A DNA stretch of 9,512 nucleotides from Candidatus Omnitrophota bacterium (GCA_023247595.1 JAHFGF010000051.1:1-9512); one strand, 5' to 3'; shown: positions 1 to 6,623, numbered from the stretch's first letter. Numbers and translations: made by a program. The notes: generated by a model not told the origin, from the sequence alone.

Positions 1-200
1 TCTAACATATGGACAGTGGCTCGTGTACTTGTGTTCCGTGCGATCCGCTGTCCCCTAAATCCCCTAAATTTTATTCTCAATCGGCCGCCGTTGGTGTCCC
101 AATCAGCGGATGGGTTGCAAGGTGTCCCGGTGTACCAATAAGCTCATAGTTTGCTAGGTGTACCTGTGTCCCCCACAGCGTTCACGCCGCTAGGTGTCCT
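1..200. repeat. GT-rich repeat array downstream of thiH
   Basis: This non-coding stretch is built from degenerate units of the form GGTGTCCC, GGTGTACC and TGTGTCCC on the plus strand. Two longer units, tgcaaggtgtccc (116-128) and tttgctaggtgtacc (150-164), recur almost unchanged beyond the four-helix-bundle gene at 1804-1816 and 1772-1786. The last unit (187-200) runs directly into the thiH stop codon. At 61-84 there is a near copy (21 of 24 bases) of the thiH 3' end found at 198-221. I see no gene here; a gene to the left of the window cannot be excluded. Confidence 0.7.
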
Positions 201-1220
201 CTAAGTTTTATTCTCAATTGGTCTCCAATCCGTAAACACCGGATCAAAGCCTCGGGATTTAATCATTTTAACGACTTCAGCAACGCCGCGTTTGTCTTCG
301 GTATCAAACTGCGGGTCCTGATCTGCGGCGGTCTTAAGTGTATAGCCGCCGACGGCGGTGTTGGAGCCGGCGGAGATTTTGGTGACGCCTATGCCTAACA
401 AATGATCGCGCAGGCGCGCTTCTTCGCGGGTCGAAAGGTTAATGCCCACACGAGGAAAAAAGATGCGGGTAAGGCTGATGATTTTAATGAAATTCTGATC
501 GTTCACATCGCACAGCGCGAATTCGCGGCCCTTGATGGTGCGAAGCCGCGGGAATGAAAGGCTGTACTCAACGCCGGGAAATGCCTTTTCCATTTCGCGC
601 AAATGACAGAACAATTCGTAAACATCACGGGCCACTTCACTCAAGCCCAAAAGAATTCCCATGGAAATCTGGCGCATGCCGGCGGCGGCAGCCCGTGCTG
701 GTGTTTCCCGTCGGTAATCGTAATTTTTCTTATAACCGGAAAGATGCACTTCGCCGTAGCGGGCGCGGTCATAGGTTTCCTGATAAACCGTAATGCCGTC
801 GACACCGGATTCATACAGTTCACGGTATTCCGCGGTCAGCATAGGGTGGACTTCGAGGCTTATCCCCTGAAAAAATTCCTGGGCAATCTGCGCGGATTCT
901 TTTAAATAGGAGACCGGCGTGAATTTATAAGACTCGCCGGTTAATAACAAAATATTGCGGATGCCGGTCGCGTGAACCGTCTGCATTTCCCGACGGGCTT
1001 CATCCATGGTCAATTTAACGCGTTCAATTTTATTCTGGCTGTGAAATCCGCAGTAGGTGCAGTGGCTTGAGCAATAATTTGAGAGGTAGACCGGCGCATA
1101 GAGCGAAATTGTGCGGCCGAAGTTTTGTTCGGTGATACGCTGTGCTTCGCGTGCGAGGTTTTCGAGCGCTTCAGGGCGTTCATCGATAAGGGTTTTTTGG
1201 ATTTGGGTGAGAGAAATCAT
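201..1220 (-). CDS. thiH: 2-iminoacetate synthase ThiH (radical SAM tyrosine lyase)
   Basis: ThiH uses a 4Fe-4S cluster and S-adenosylmethionine to cleave tyrosine into p-cresol and dehydroglycine (2-iminoacetate), the glycine-derived part of the thiamine thiazole ring. The radical SAM motif CSSHCTYC is seen at residues 50-57 (Cys50, Cys54, Cys57), preceded by the family-typical YAPVYLSNY. Other ThiH hallmarks are LLLTGE, VYQETYDRARY, ISMGILLGLSE, YSLSFPRLR, LSTREEARLRD and the C-terminal FTDWRPIE. The protein has 339 residues, somewhat shorter than the E. coli enzyme at its N-terminus. I chose the ATG at 1220 because the longer frame to 1271 only translates the repeat array (CPLCPLCTLCTL). 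No Shine-Dalgarno sequence is visible; the array ends about ten bases before the ATG. It is the last gene of the thiS-thiG-thiH series. Function is firmly supported by motifs. Confidence 0.95.
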   Translation of the reverse strand: MISLTQIQKTLIDERPEALENLAREAQRITEQNFGRTISLYAPVYLSNYCSSHCTYCGFHSQNKIERVKLTMDEARREMQTVHATGIRNILLLTGESYKFTPVSYLKESAQIAQEFFQGISLEVHPMLTAEYRELYESGVDGITVYQETYDRARYGEVHLSGYKKNYDYRRETPARAAAAGMRQISMGILLGLSEVARDVYELFCHLREMEKAFPGVEYSLSFPRLRTIKGREFALCDVNDQNFIKIISLTRIFFPRVGINLSTREEARLRDHLLGIGVTKISAGSNTAVGGYTLKTAADQDPQFDTEDKRGVAEVVKMIKSRGFDPVFTDWRPIENKT

Positions 1221-1230
1221 AATTTTTAGA

Positions 1231-1287
1231 GTACACAGGGTACACAAGGGACACAAGGGACACAAGTACACAGGTCACAGGTACACA
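1231..1287. repeat. AC-rich repeat array between thiH and the four-helix-bundle gene
   Basis: A head-to-tail run of short units such as gtacacagg, gtacacaaggg and acacaaggg fills the whole gap on the plus strand. Read with the thi genes (minus strand) it appears as CTGTGTACCTGTG and similar, ending eleven bases before the thiH ATG. It is the inverse orientation of the array on the other side of the four-helix-bundle gene (1703-1816), so the two could pair in a transcript that spans that gene. Confidence 0.75.
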
Positions 1288-1304
1288 GAGCGCTTAGAGC
1301 GCTC
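1288..1304. repeat. Perfect inverted repeat at the end of the four-helix-bundle gene
   Basis: GAGCGCT, a three-base loop TAG, then AGCGCTC form a perfect 7-bp hairpin that contains the stop codon of the four-helix-bundle frame. No T-run follows on either strand, so it is not a classical intrinsic terminator. It could be a transcript-stabilising hairpin or a junction between the gene and the repeat array. Confidence 0.5.
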
Positions 1305-1656
1305 GGTAGAAATTCCACAATCGTGCGCCGACTTTGTTGCGCAATAATTCGATCTCGTGGTATTCGTTTTCGTCCAAATATCCGATATCCTTGGCAAATT
1401 CCAAAAGATATTCTGTTTCCAGTAAAGAGCCCAGAGCAATATTAAGAAAATGTTTTAATTCTTTTTGTCCTTGGCGGCCGGATCCTTCAACTATATTGCA
1501 TGGAACTGACAATGCTGATCGACGGAGTTGAGAGGTTATGCCTTATTGTTCTTCTTTAGGAAATCGTTTCGTTACTTCGTAAACTTTTTTCGCTAACAGA
1601 TGGGCTTGTTGCCAAACCGAGAATTTTTTATAAGATTTAACTTCTGCTTCAATCAT
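1294..1656 (-). pseudogene. Four-helix-bundle protein (23S rRNA intervening-sequence family), broken by an in-frame stop
   Basis: The full frame from the ATG at 1656 gives 120 residues, the normal size of this family, but codon 38 is TAA (1543-1545). Up to it the frame reads MIEAEVKSYKKFSVWQQAHL and continues to VTKRFPKEEQ; after it comes GITSQLRRSALSVPCNIVEG, then GSGRQGQKELKHFLNIALGS and LETEYLLEFAKDIGYLDE. Family members have tyrosine where the stop lies (KEE.YGLTSQIRRA), so one base change of TAT or TAC to TAA explains the break. A strong Shine-Dalgarno (AAAGGAG) remains before the ATG, and a CCACTC/GAGTGG inverted repeat (1661-1666 and 1680-1685) could mask it. The family is widespread, found within 23S rRNA genes and elsewhere; its function is unclear. 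Here it sits inside the thi operon between two repeat arrays. A sequencing error at one base is the main alternative. Initiation at TTG 1512 would give only the C-terminal 72 residues. Confidence 0.85.
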
Positions 1657-1702
1657 GACTCCACTCCTTTGTTTGATCAGAGTGGGATTCTGATTGGTTA
1701 TT

Positions 1703-1816
1703 ACTTGTGTCCCTGTGTCCTGATATGCGGTTAATACGCTATGTGTACCTGGTGTACTACGTTGAGTCTAGTTTGCTAGGTGTCCCGATACGATTTGTTA
1801 TTCTGCAAGGTGTCCC
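1703..1816. repeat. GT-rich repeat array between the four-helix-bundle gene and thiG
   Basis: On the plus strand the region holds acttgtgtccctgtgtcc, tgtgtacctggtgtac, tttgctaggtgtccc (1772-1786) and tgcaaggtgtccc (1804-1816). The last unit abuts the thiG stop codon. The same two long units occur next to the thiH stop, so thiG and thiH carry matching 3' flanks. Confidence 0.7.
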
Positions 1817-2620
1817 CTAGGTTTTTTCATATAGAAATCCCGTCAACGGTGACGACGCTGAGGCCGTCGACCGTTGCTGCGGAAGCCCACTTAGATACGC
1901 TAACCGTCCCGCTTTCACTGCGAGCGAAAACGCTTCGGCGATCGCGGCTGGATTTCCTGCGGTTGCAACCGCGGTATTGGCTAAAACTGCGGCCGCGCCT
2001 AATTCCATAGCCTCCGCCGCCTGCGACGGTGCGCCGATTCCGGCGTCCACAATAATCGGCAGGTCGATTTCGTTAATCAAAACTTTTATGAGCTCGCGCG
2101 TTTTCAATCCCTGGTTGCTGCCGATAAACGATCCCAAAGGCATCACCGCGGCCGCGCCGACTTTCACTAATTCGCGCGCGGCGTAAAGATCAGGAGAGAT
2201 GTAAGGAAGAACAATAAATCCTTCTTTGGCCAAAATTTCCGTCGCCTTGATGGTTTCGTTGTTATCCGGCAGAAGATATTTGCTGTCGTTAATGACTTCA
2301 ATCTTCACCCAGTTGCCTTGGCCTGATGCTTTGGCCAGCCGCGCGATGCGAATAGCCTCCTGGGCATTGCGCGCGCCGGAGGTGTTGGTCAAAAGCGTGA
2401 CGCTGGCGGGGATATATTCCAATATATTTTCGTCATGACGTTCGAGATCAATGCGGCGCAGAGCGACGGTCACGATTTCTGTTCCGGAAACGGTAATGCT
2501 GTCAGCGAGATCTGTTTTGTTTTTAAATTTTCCCGTACCGAGCAGAAAACGATTCGTAAATTGTTTGCCCGCGATTATGAGAGGATTATCGGTTATGGAA
2601 TGAGTGGATGATGGATTCAT
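1817..2620 (-). CDS. thiG: Thiazole synthase ThiG
   Basis: ThiG is a TIM-barrel enzyme that joins 1-deoxy-D-xylulose 5-phosphate, dehydroglycine and the sulfur of ThiS thiocarboxylate to form the thiazole phosphate of thiamine. The 267-residue length is normal. Seen in the sequence: FLLGTGKF (residues 25-32), [10 protein letters not shown], the WVKIEVI strand with the Schiff-base lysine at residue 106, [15 protein letters not shown], the phosphate-binding [34 protein letters not shown] and [13 protein letters not shown]. No strong Shine-Dalgarno precedes the ATG at 2620, but no other start fits the N-terminus. It follows thiS after an AT-rich gap of 137 bases (2621-2757) that contains repeated aatttct-like words and no gene. 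Its stop codon is directly continued by a repeat unit. Identification is secure. Confidence 0.97.
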   Translation of the reverse strand: MNPSSTHSITDNPLIIAGKQFTNRFLLGTGKFKNKTDLADSITVSGTEIVTVALRRIDLERHDENILEYIPASVTLLTNTSGARNAQEAIRIARLAKASGQGNWVKIEVINDSKYLLPDNNETIKATEILAKEGFIVLPYISPDLYAARELVKVGAAAVMPLGSFIGSNQGLKTRELIKVLINEIDLPIIVDAGIGAPSQAAEAMELGAAAVLANTAVATAGNPAAIAEAFSLAVKAGRLAYLSGLPQQRSTASASSPLTGFLYEKT

Positions 2621-2757
2621 TGGATTTTTTTACGCCATTGAAATTTGGAAATTAGGAAAGTGTGACATTGGAAGAGTATTCACTTCGCTTGAAATCTTTA
2701 CACAGTTAATTTCTTAATTTCTATTAATTTCAAAGAATTTCTAATCATAATTTCTTA

Positions 2758-2958
2758 TTACCCCCCACCTACAAATCCGACTAACTCAATCGCATCACCA
2801 TCGCTGATGGATTTTTGCGGCCAGAGGGAGGGGTTGATGATTTCTCCGTTGACTTCAGCGATCACATGCTTGGGGTTTTTGCAATATTGATTGACCAGTT
2901 CGGTTAATAGAACGGATTGATTGAGTTCTTTGGCTGTTCCATTGATTGTGATATTCAT
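2758..2958 (-). CDS. thiS: Sulfur carrier protein ThiS
   Basis: This is a 66-residue ubiquitin-fold protein whose C-terminal glycine is adenylated by ThiF and turned into a thiocarboxylate that donates sulfur to ThiG. The sequence starts MNITINGTAKEL, has VIAEVNGEIINPSLW and DGDAIELVGFVGGG, and ends in the required Gly-Gly. I chose the ATG at 2958 because GGAAAGGA lies just upstream and because the longer frame to 3138 has no ThiS-like sequence. It is the first gene of the thi operon. ThiF is not in the window. Confidence 0.96.
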   Translation of the reverse strand: MNITINGTAKELNQSVLLTELVNQYCKNPKHVIAEVNGEIINPSLWPQKSISDGDAIELVGFVGGG

Positions 2959-3028
2959 AAAAATCCTTTCCGGCAGACTGACTGTAGATTGTGAGAAGGC
3001 GAACCGTTTTTCCTTCAAAACACACGTC

Positions 3029-3057
3029 ATTCTAGGCGAATTGGCTTTAAAATGCAA
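3029..3057 (-). promoter_or_regulatory. Candidate sigma-70-type promoter for the thi operon
   Basis: On the minus strand TTGCAT (3052-3057) and TAGAAT (3029-3034) are separated by exactly 17 bases. The -10 matches five of six consensus bases; the -35 is weak beyond TTG. Transcription would start near 3022 and give a leader of about 65 bases before thiS, with no recognisable TPP riboswitch in it. Confidence 0.4.
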
Positions 3058-3320
3058 CTGTTGACTTTGTGTAAACAACTGCGCTGTTGGTATTTTTATG
3101 CCAGGAAAACAAAGGTGATATCTCCGAGGCCGGAACAAATAAGCGATTGCATGAACGCGCAGGAATGGCTTTAAAAAAATTCGTGCAATTTAAACTGTTT
3201 ATGATAATATAACCACCATTTGCGCAAAACGAAAGAGCGCAAAAAACACAAGATAATTATAGAAATCAAAACATCGTTGTAGTATAAACAATTTGTTTGT
3301 TGTTATATAAACAATCAACA
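3058..3320. other. AT-rich divergent intergenic region without a gene
   Basis: The stretch between the leftward thi operon and the rightward AdoMet decarboxylase gene is AT-rich and has no convincing frame. TATAAACAAT occurs twice (3283-3292 and 3305-3314), and several -10-like words (GATAAT, TATATA) are present, but none has a good -35 at proper spacing. The promoter of the decarboxylase gene presumably lies here. Confidence 0.5.
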
Positions 3321-3323
3321 AGA

Positions 3324-3452
3324 CCCCCACGGGGGCATGTACGTGGCCTTATAAGGCGCTCTTAAAAAGTGTGCCGATGAAGGATGCGCGGCTAATGCCA
3401 ACCTTCCTCGATCCCTCGAGGCAAGCCGTGGTCCAAGTACCAAGGAGCATTA
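3324..3452 (+). promoter_or_regulatory. Hairpin-rich leader before the AdoMet decarboxylase gene
   Basis: Several helices can be read directly: CCCC/GGGG around 3324-3335, the perfect palindrome GCCTTATAAGGC (3346-3357), GAAGG (3379-3383) with CCTTC (3402-3406) enclosing a GGC-TAAT-GCC hairpin (3390-3399), and a perfect CCTCGA-TCCC-TCGAGG hairpin (3406-3421). The block is clearly GC-richer than the AT-rich sequence before it and ends at the ribosome binding site AAGGAG (3442-3447). It looks like a cis-regulatory RNA, but I could not match it to a known riboswitch class, including SAM-I. Confidence 0.4.
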
Positions 3453-3896
3453 ATGGACAACACTGGGCACACGTCATCCAACAAGGTTTTCGGTTTTGAG
3501 CTGTTGCTGGATTTGTACGACTGCAAACCCGGCGCCTGCGACGATCTGGCGCTGAACTATCAATTCCTGGACGAGATCGTCGGATTTCTCGGAATGGAAA
3601 AACAATCACCGCCGAGTATTTTTCGAAGCGATGAAACGCGCTTTCCGGACAAGGCTGGTCTTTCCGGATGGGTGCCGCTGATTGAAAGTTCAATTGTCGT
3701 GCATACGTTAACACCGAAGAACTTTATTTCCGTGGATATTTATTGTTGCCGTGAGTTTGATCTTAAGAAGGCAGAAGAATTCTGCGCCAGGTTCTTTTCG
3801 CCCAAAAAAATCGAGACGCAATTCATTGAACGCGGCAAATCTTATTACAGTACTGACGCATCCGCCGTCAAAGTAAAAGAATTTGCGCACCGATAA
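3453..3896 (+). CDS. speH: S-adenosylmethionine decarboxylase proenzyme (pyruvoyl-dependent)
   Basis: The enzyme removes the carboxyl group of S-adenosylmethionine to supply aminopropyl groups for spermidine synthesis; the proenzyme cleaves itself and its serine becomes the pyruvoyl cofactor. The 147-residue protein contains GLSGWVPLIESSIVVHT and SVDIYCCREFD. Glu78-Ser79 would be the self-cleavage site. Ser71, His84 and Cys99 lie at -8, +5 and +20 from it, the same spacing as Ser55, Ser63, His68 and Cys83 of the Thermotoga maritima enzyme. AAGGAG stands five bases before the ATG. Outside the catalytic core the sequence is divergent: the N-terminus and the insert near residues 25-65 are unusual, so a related pyruvoyl-type paralogue with another substrate remains possible. 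No spermidine synthase gene is adjacent. The upstream leader and downstream terminator make it a single-gene transcription unit. Confidence 0.82.
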   Translation: MDNTGHTSSNKVFGFELLLDLYDCKPGACDDLALNYQFLDEIVGFLGMEKQSPPSIFRSDETRFPDKAGLSGWVPLIESSIVVHTLTPKNFISVDIYCCREFDLKKAEEFCARFFSPKKIETQFIERGKSYYSTDASAVKVKEFAHR

Positions 3897-3920
3897 TGAA
3901 CGCATATAATGTGTTGATTG

Positions 3921-3959
3921 AAAAAGGGGATTAGGATGTTTGGCTAATCCTCTTTTTTA
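3921..3959 (+). terminator. Intrinsic terminator after the AdoMet decarboxylase gene
   Basis: GGGGATTAG and CTAATCCTC form a stem around a short loop, preceded by AAAAA and followed by TTTTTT. The flanking A- and T-runs extend the pairing and would let it work in both directions. It lies 25 bases after the stop codon. Confidence 0.88.
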
Positions 3960-3997
3960 TTACAAATAAACGTAGGGAGCGCACCTAACGCGTATTA

Positions 3998-4085
3998 GTA
4001 CACAGGTACACAAAGGACACAAGTACACATGGCGACATGTGCACAATGAGCTTCTGTGTACATGTGTACTTGTGCTCCTGTGTAC
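3998..4085. repeat. Palindromic AC/GT repeat array before leuS
   Basis: The left arm (3998-4031) is AC-rich (gtacacagg, tacacaaagg, acacaagtacacatg); the right arm (4061-4085) is its imperfect reverse complement, with CATGTGTACTTGTG matching exactly. The units are the same as those around the four-helix-bundle gene. The right arm ends 21 bases before the leuS ATG, so a leuS transcript starting upstream would carry a large hairpin close to the start codon. Confidence 0.7.
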
Positions 4086-4106
4086 CCTAAAGTCTTTAGT
4101 CCGCAT

Positions 4107-6620
4107 ATGCCTTATACCACCAACGACATCAAATCCATCGAAGCCAAGTGGCAGAAATATTGGGAAGACAACAAGACGTTCCAAGTGAAGGTCGACCCTG
4201 CCCAGAAGAAATATTATGTCCTGGAAATGTTTCCCTATCCGTCGGGAAAAATCCACATGGGGCATGTGCGCAATTACACGATTGGGGACGTGATTGCCCG
4301 TTACAAGGCGATGCGCGGGTTTAATGTTCTGCATCCCATCGGCTACGATGCCTTCGGCCAGCCCGCCGAGAACGCGGCTATTAAACACAAGACCGACCCT
4401 GGCGAATGGACCTACCGCTGCATTGATCTCATGCACAATGATTTTAAGCGCATGGGATTTTCTTATGACTTCTCCCGGGAATTTTCCACCTGCGATGCGC
4501 AGTATTATAAATGGAACCAATGGATTTTTTTAAAGATGGCCGAGAAAGGCCTGGCTTACAAGAAGGCCTCGCCCGTCAATTGGTGTCCGAGCTGTGCGAC
4601 GACGTTGGCCAATGAGGAAGTGATCAACGACGCCTGCTGGCGCTGCAAAACGCCGGTTGTTCAAAAAGATCTTGAGCAATGGTATTTGAAAATTACGCAG
4701 TATTCTGAATCGCTCCTTGAAGATTTGAAAAAACTTGAACAGTGGCCGTCGCGTGTGCGTGCCATGCAGGAAAATTGGATCGGCAAAAGTTTCGGCGCGG
4801 AGATTTATTTCAAAATTGTAGGGGCGGGTTTAAAACCCTCCCCTACAGAGCAGATCATTAAGGTCTTCACGACGAGACCGGACACCATTTTTGGCGCGAC
4901 GTATGTGGTTTTGGCTCCGGAGCATCCGCTGGTTGCCGAATTGATCAAAGGCAAAAAAGAAGAAGCGGCGGTTAAAGCGTTTGTTGAGAAAACAGCGAAG
5001 TTAAGTAAGAGCCTGCGCATGTCCGGCGATGACCGCAAGGACGGGATTTTTACCGGAAGTTATGCGGTCAATCCTGTGAACGGCCGCGAAATTCCTATTT
5101 GGGTCGGCGATTATGTCCTGATGGATTACGGGACTGGCGCCATCATGGCTGTTCCAACGCATGATGCGCGCGATTTTCTTTTTGCCCGTGAGCACAAACT
5201 TCCCATGATTGTTGTCATTGAAGACCCGAAAAATCCCGGCGTCAAACCCGAGGCCATGACCGAGGCGTTCGTCGATGAGGGAAAGCTCGTTAACTCCCAA
5301 AATTTCAATAATCTACCCAACGTTGAGGCCAAGCAGAAGATTTCCGAATGGATGGCGGCTAACAGCATGGGCAAAGCTACGGTGCAATGGCGCCTGCGCG
5401 ACTGGCTCATTTCCCGTCAGAGATATTGGGGAACGCCTATTCCCATGATTTATTGCGGCAGCTGCGGGATTGTTCCGGTTCCGGATAAAGATCTGCCCGT
5501 TGTGCTTCCCAAGAATGTACAGATTACCGGCGAAGGCGGAAGTCCGCTGGCCAAGTGCGAAGAGTTTGTGCATGTGACCTGTCCGAAGTGCCGCGGCAAG
5601 GCCCGTCGGGAAACCGATACGATGGCTACCTTCTTTGATTCTTCGTGGTATTTCCTGCGTTTTTGTTCCGCGCATAATGACCAAGAAGTTTTTAATAAGG
5701 AAGAAGCTAAATATTGGATGACCGTTGACCAATACATCGGCGGCATCGAGCATGCGATTCTGCACTTATTATATTCCCGATTTTTTACTAAATTTTTTAA
5801 GGACCTCGGACTGATTTCGTTTGATGAACCGTTCACGCGTTTGCTGACACAAGGGATGGTTCTCAAGGATGGTGAAGTCATGTCCAAATCGCGCGGTAAT
5901 ACCGTTGATCCGGATGAAGTCTTGAACGAATACGGCGCCGATACGCTGCGGTTATTTATTTTGTTCGCGGCACCGCCGGAGGATCAGCTTGAGTGGAATG
6001 CCAGCGGTCTGGAAGGTTCATGGAAATTTTTAAATCGTGTTTTTCGCATGGTGGAAGACCGATTTGATGTATCCGTAGGGGCGGGTTTTAAACCCTCCCC
6101 TACAGGAGATTTTGAGAAATCCGAAAAGACTTTGGAATTTGAGCGCAACAAAGCCATTAAACTCGTCGAGCAATCGTTCGAACAGGGGCACAAATTCAAT
6201 ACCGCGATAAGCCACCTGATGGTTTTGTCCAACGCAATTGATAAGTATCCAACTCCTACAAGCGGCGAAACCGCACGTCAGGCTGTTTTGAATCAATCCA
6301 TCGAAACGCTCATTCTTTTGCTGTCGCCGTTTGCCCCGCACATGACGGAAGAACTTTGGGAAAAGATGGGACGCAAACAAAGCATTGCCAAAGCCGTTTG
6401 GCCGACTTATAGTGAGAAAGCTTTGCAGCAGGATTCGGTCACCATTGTCGCGCAAATTAACGGTAAAGTGCGCGGCCAGTTTGAAGTGGCGGTTAATGCC
6501 TCTGAAGCAGACCTTCGGGCATTGATTCTTTCAGATGAACGGGTGAAATCCTACGTCGATGGAAAAGAAATTAAGAAGTTTATTGTGATTCCGAACAAGC
6601 TGGTAAGTATTGTCGTTTGA
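4107..6620 (+). CDS. leuS: Leucyl-tRNA synthetase
   Basis: LeuRS charges tRNA-Leu with leucine in the cytoplasm and hydrolyses mischarged tRNA in its CP1 domain. The 837-residue protein shows FPYPSGKIHMGH with the HIGH-type motif HMGH at residues 50-53, a zinc ribbon CPSC...CWRC, the editing-site strands TTRPDTIFG and YGTGAIMAVPTHDARDF, a second Cys4 group (CGSC...CPKC), RETDTMATFFDSSWYFLRF, YIGGIEHAILHLLYSRFF and the KMSKS-type loop MSKSRGN at 592-598. The large leucine-specific insert that E. coli has before KMSKS is absent. The anticodon-binding and C-terminal domains are complete. I chose the ATG at 4107 (MPYTTNDIKSIEAKWQKYW); an upstream GTG at 4056 lies inside the repeat array. No clear Shine-Dalgarno is seen. 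Two 29-bp palindromes are inserted in frame and add VGAGLKPSPT at residues 238-247 and VGAGFKPSPT at 657-666, both in loop regions. The frame is otherwise intact, so the enzyme is probably active. Confidence 0.98.
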   Translation: MPYTTNDIKSIEAKWQKYWEDNKTFQVKVDPAQKKYYVLEMFPYPSGKIHMGHVRNYTIGDVIARYKAMRGFNVLHPIGYDAFGQPAENAAIKHKTDPGEWTYRCIDLMHNDFKRMGFSYDFSREFSTCDAQYYKWNQWIFLKMAEKGLAYKKASPVNWCPSCATTLANEEVINDACWRCKTPVVQKDLEQWYLKITQYSESLLEDLKKLEQWPSRVRAMQENWIGKSFGAEIYFKIVGAGLKPSPTEQIIKVFTTRPDTIFGATYVVLAPEHPLVAELIKGKKEEAAVKAFVEKTAKLSKSLRMSGDDRKDGIFTGSYAVNPVNGREIPIWVGDYVLMDYGTGAIMAVPTHDARDFLFAREHKLPMIVVIEDPKNPGVKPEAMTEAFVDEGKLVNSQNFNNLPNVEAKQKISEWMAANSMGKATVQWRLRDWLISRQRYWGTPIPMIYCGSCGIVPVPDKDLPVVLPKNVQITGEGGSPLAKCEEFVHVTCPKCRGKARRETDTMATFFDSSWYFLRFCSAHNDQEVFNKEEAKYWMTVDQYIGGIEHAILHLLYSRFFTKFFKDLGLISFDEPFTRLLTQGMVLKDGEVMSKSRGNTVDPDEVLNEYGADTLRLFILFAAPPEDQLEWNASGLEGSWKFLNRVFRMVEDRFDVSVGAGFKPSPTGDFEKSEKTLEFERNKAIKLVEQSFEQGHKFNTAISHLMVLSNAIDKYPTPTSGETARQAVLNQSIETLILLLSPFAPHMTEELWEKMGRKQSIAKAVWPTYSEKALQQDSVTIVAQINGKVRGQFEVAVNASEADLRALILSDERVKSYVDGKEIKKFIVIPNKLVSIVV
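4818..4846. repeat. In-frame palindromic element, copy 1, inside leuS
   Basis: GTAGGGGCGGGTTT, one central base, then AAACCCTCCCCTAC form a 14-bp inverted repeat with one mismatch. It encodes VGAGLKPSPT in the loop between EIYFKI and the strand leading to TTRPDTIFG at the start of the editing domain. Compared with E. coli LeuRS as I recall it, this adds roughly six to ten residues. Confidence 0.9.
6075..6103. repeat. In-frame palindromic element, copy 2, inside leuS
   Basis: This copy is identical to the one at 4818-4846 except for the central base and is read in the same frame, giving VGAGFKPSPT. It lies between RVFRMVEDRFDVS and the next helix (EFERNKAIKLVEQ), in a linker of the anticodon-binding domain where family members vary in length. 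Confidence 0.9.
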
Positions 6621-6623
6621 GAA

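Noticed and set aside
1..200. CRISPR-like array
   Set aside because: Units are short, degenerate and irregularly spaced, without constant repeat and spacer lengths and without cas genes.
1221..1271. N-terminal extension of ThiH (CPLCPLCTLCTL) with apparent cysteine repeats
   Set aside because: It is only the translation of the AC-rich repeat array; the conserved protein starts at the ATG at 1220.
2959..3138. Sixty-residue N-terminal extension of ThiS
   Set aside because: ThiS proteins are about 66 residues, and a good ribosome binding site precedes the ATG at 2958.
3324..3452. SAM-I riboswitch suggested by GATGAAGG and GCCAACC words
   Set aside because: The order and spacing of the SAM-I core (GATGAAAC, CGGCAACC, the terminal P1 pairing) are not present.
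3349..3714. Minus-strand frame of 121 codons overlapping the AdoMet decarboxylase gene
   Set aside because: It is antisense to a gene with clear catalytic motifs and has no recognisable protein features.
4056..4106. Upstream GTG start for LeuRS
   Set aside because: The extra residues translate the GT-rich array and have no counterpart in the family; MPYTTNDIKS at 4107 is the natural N-terminus.
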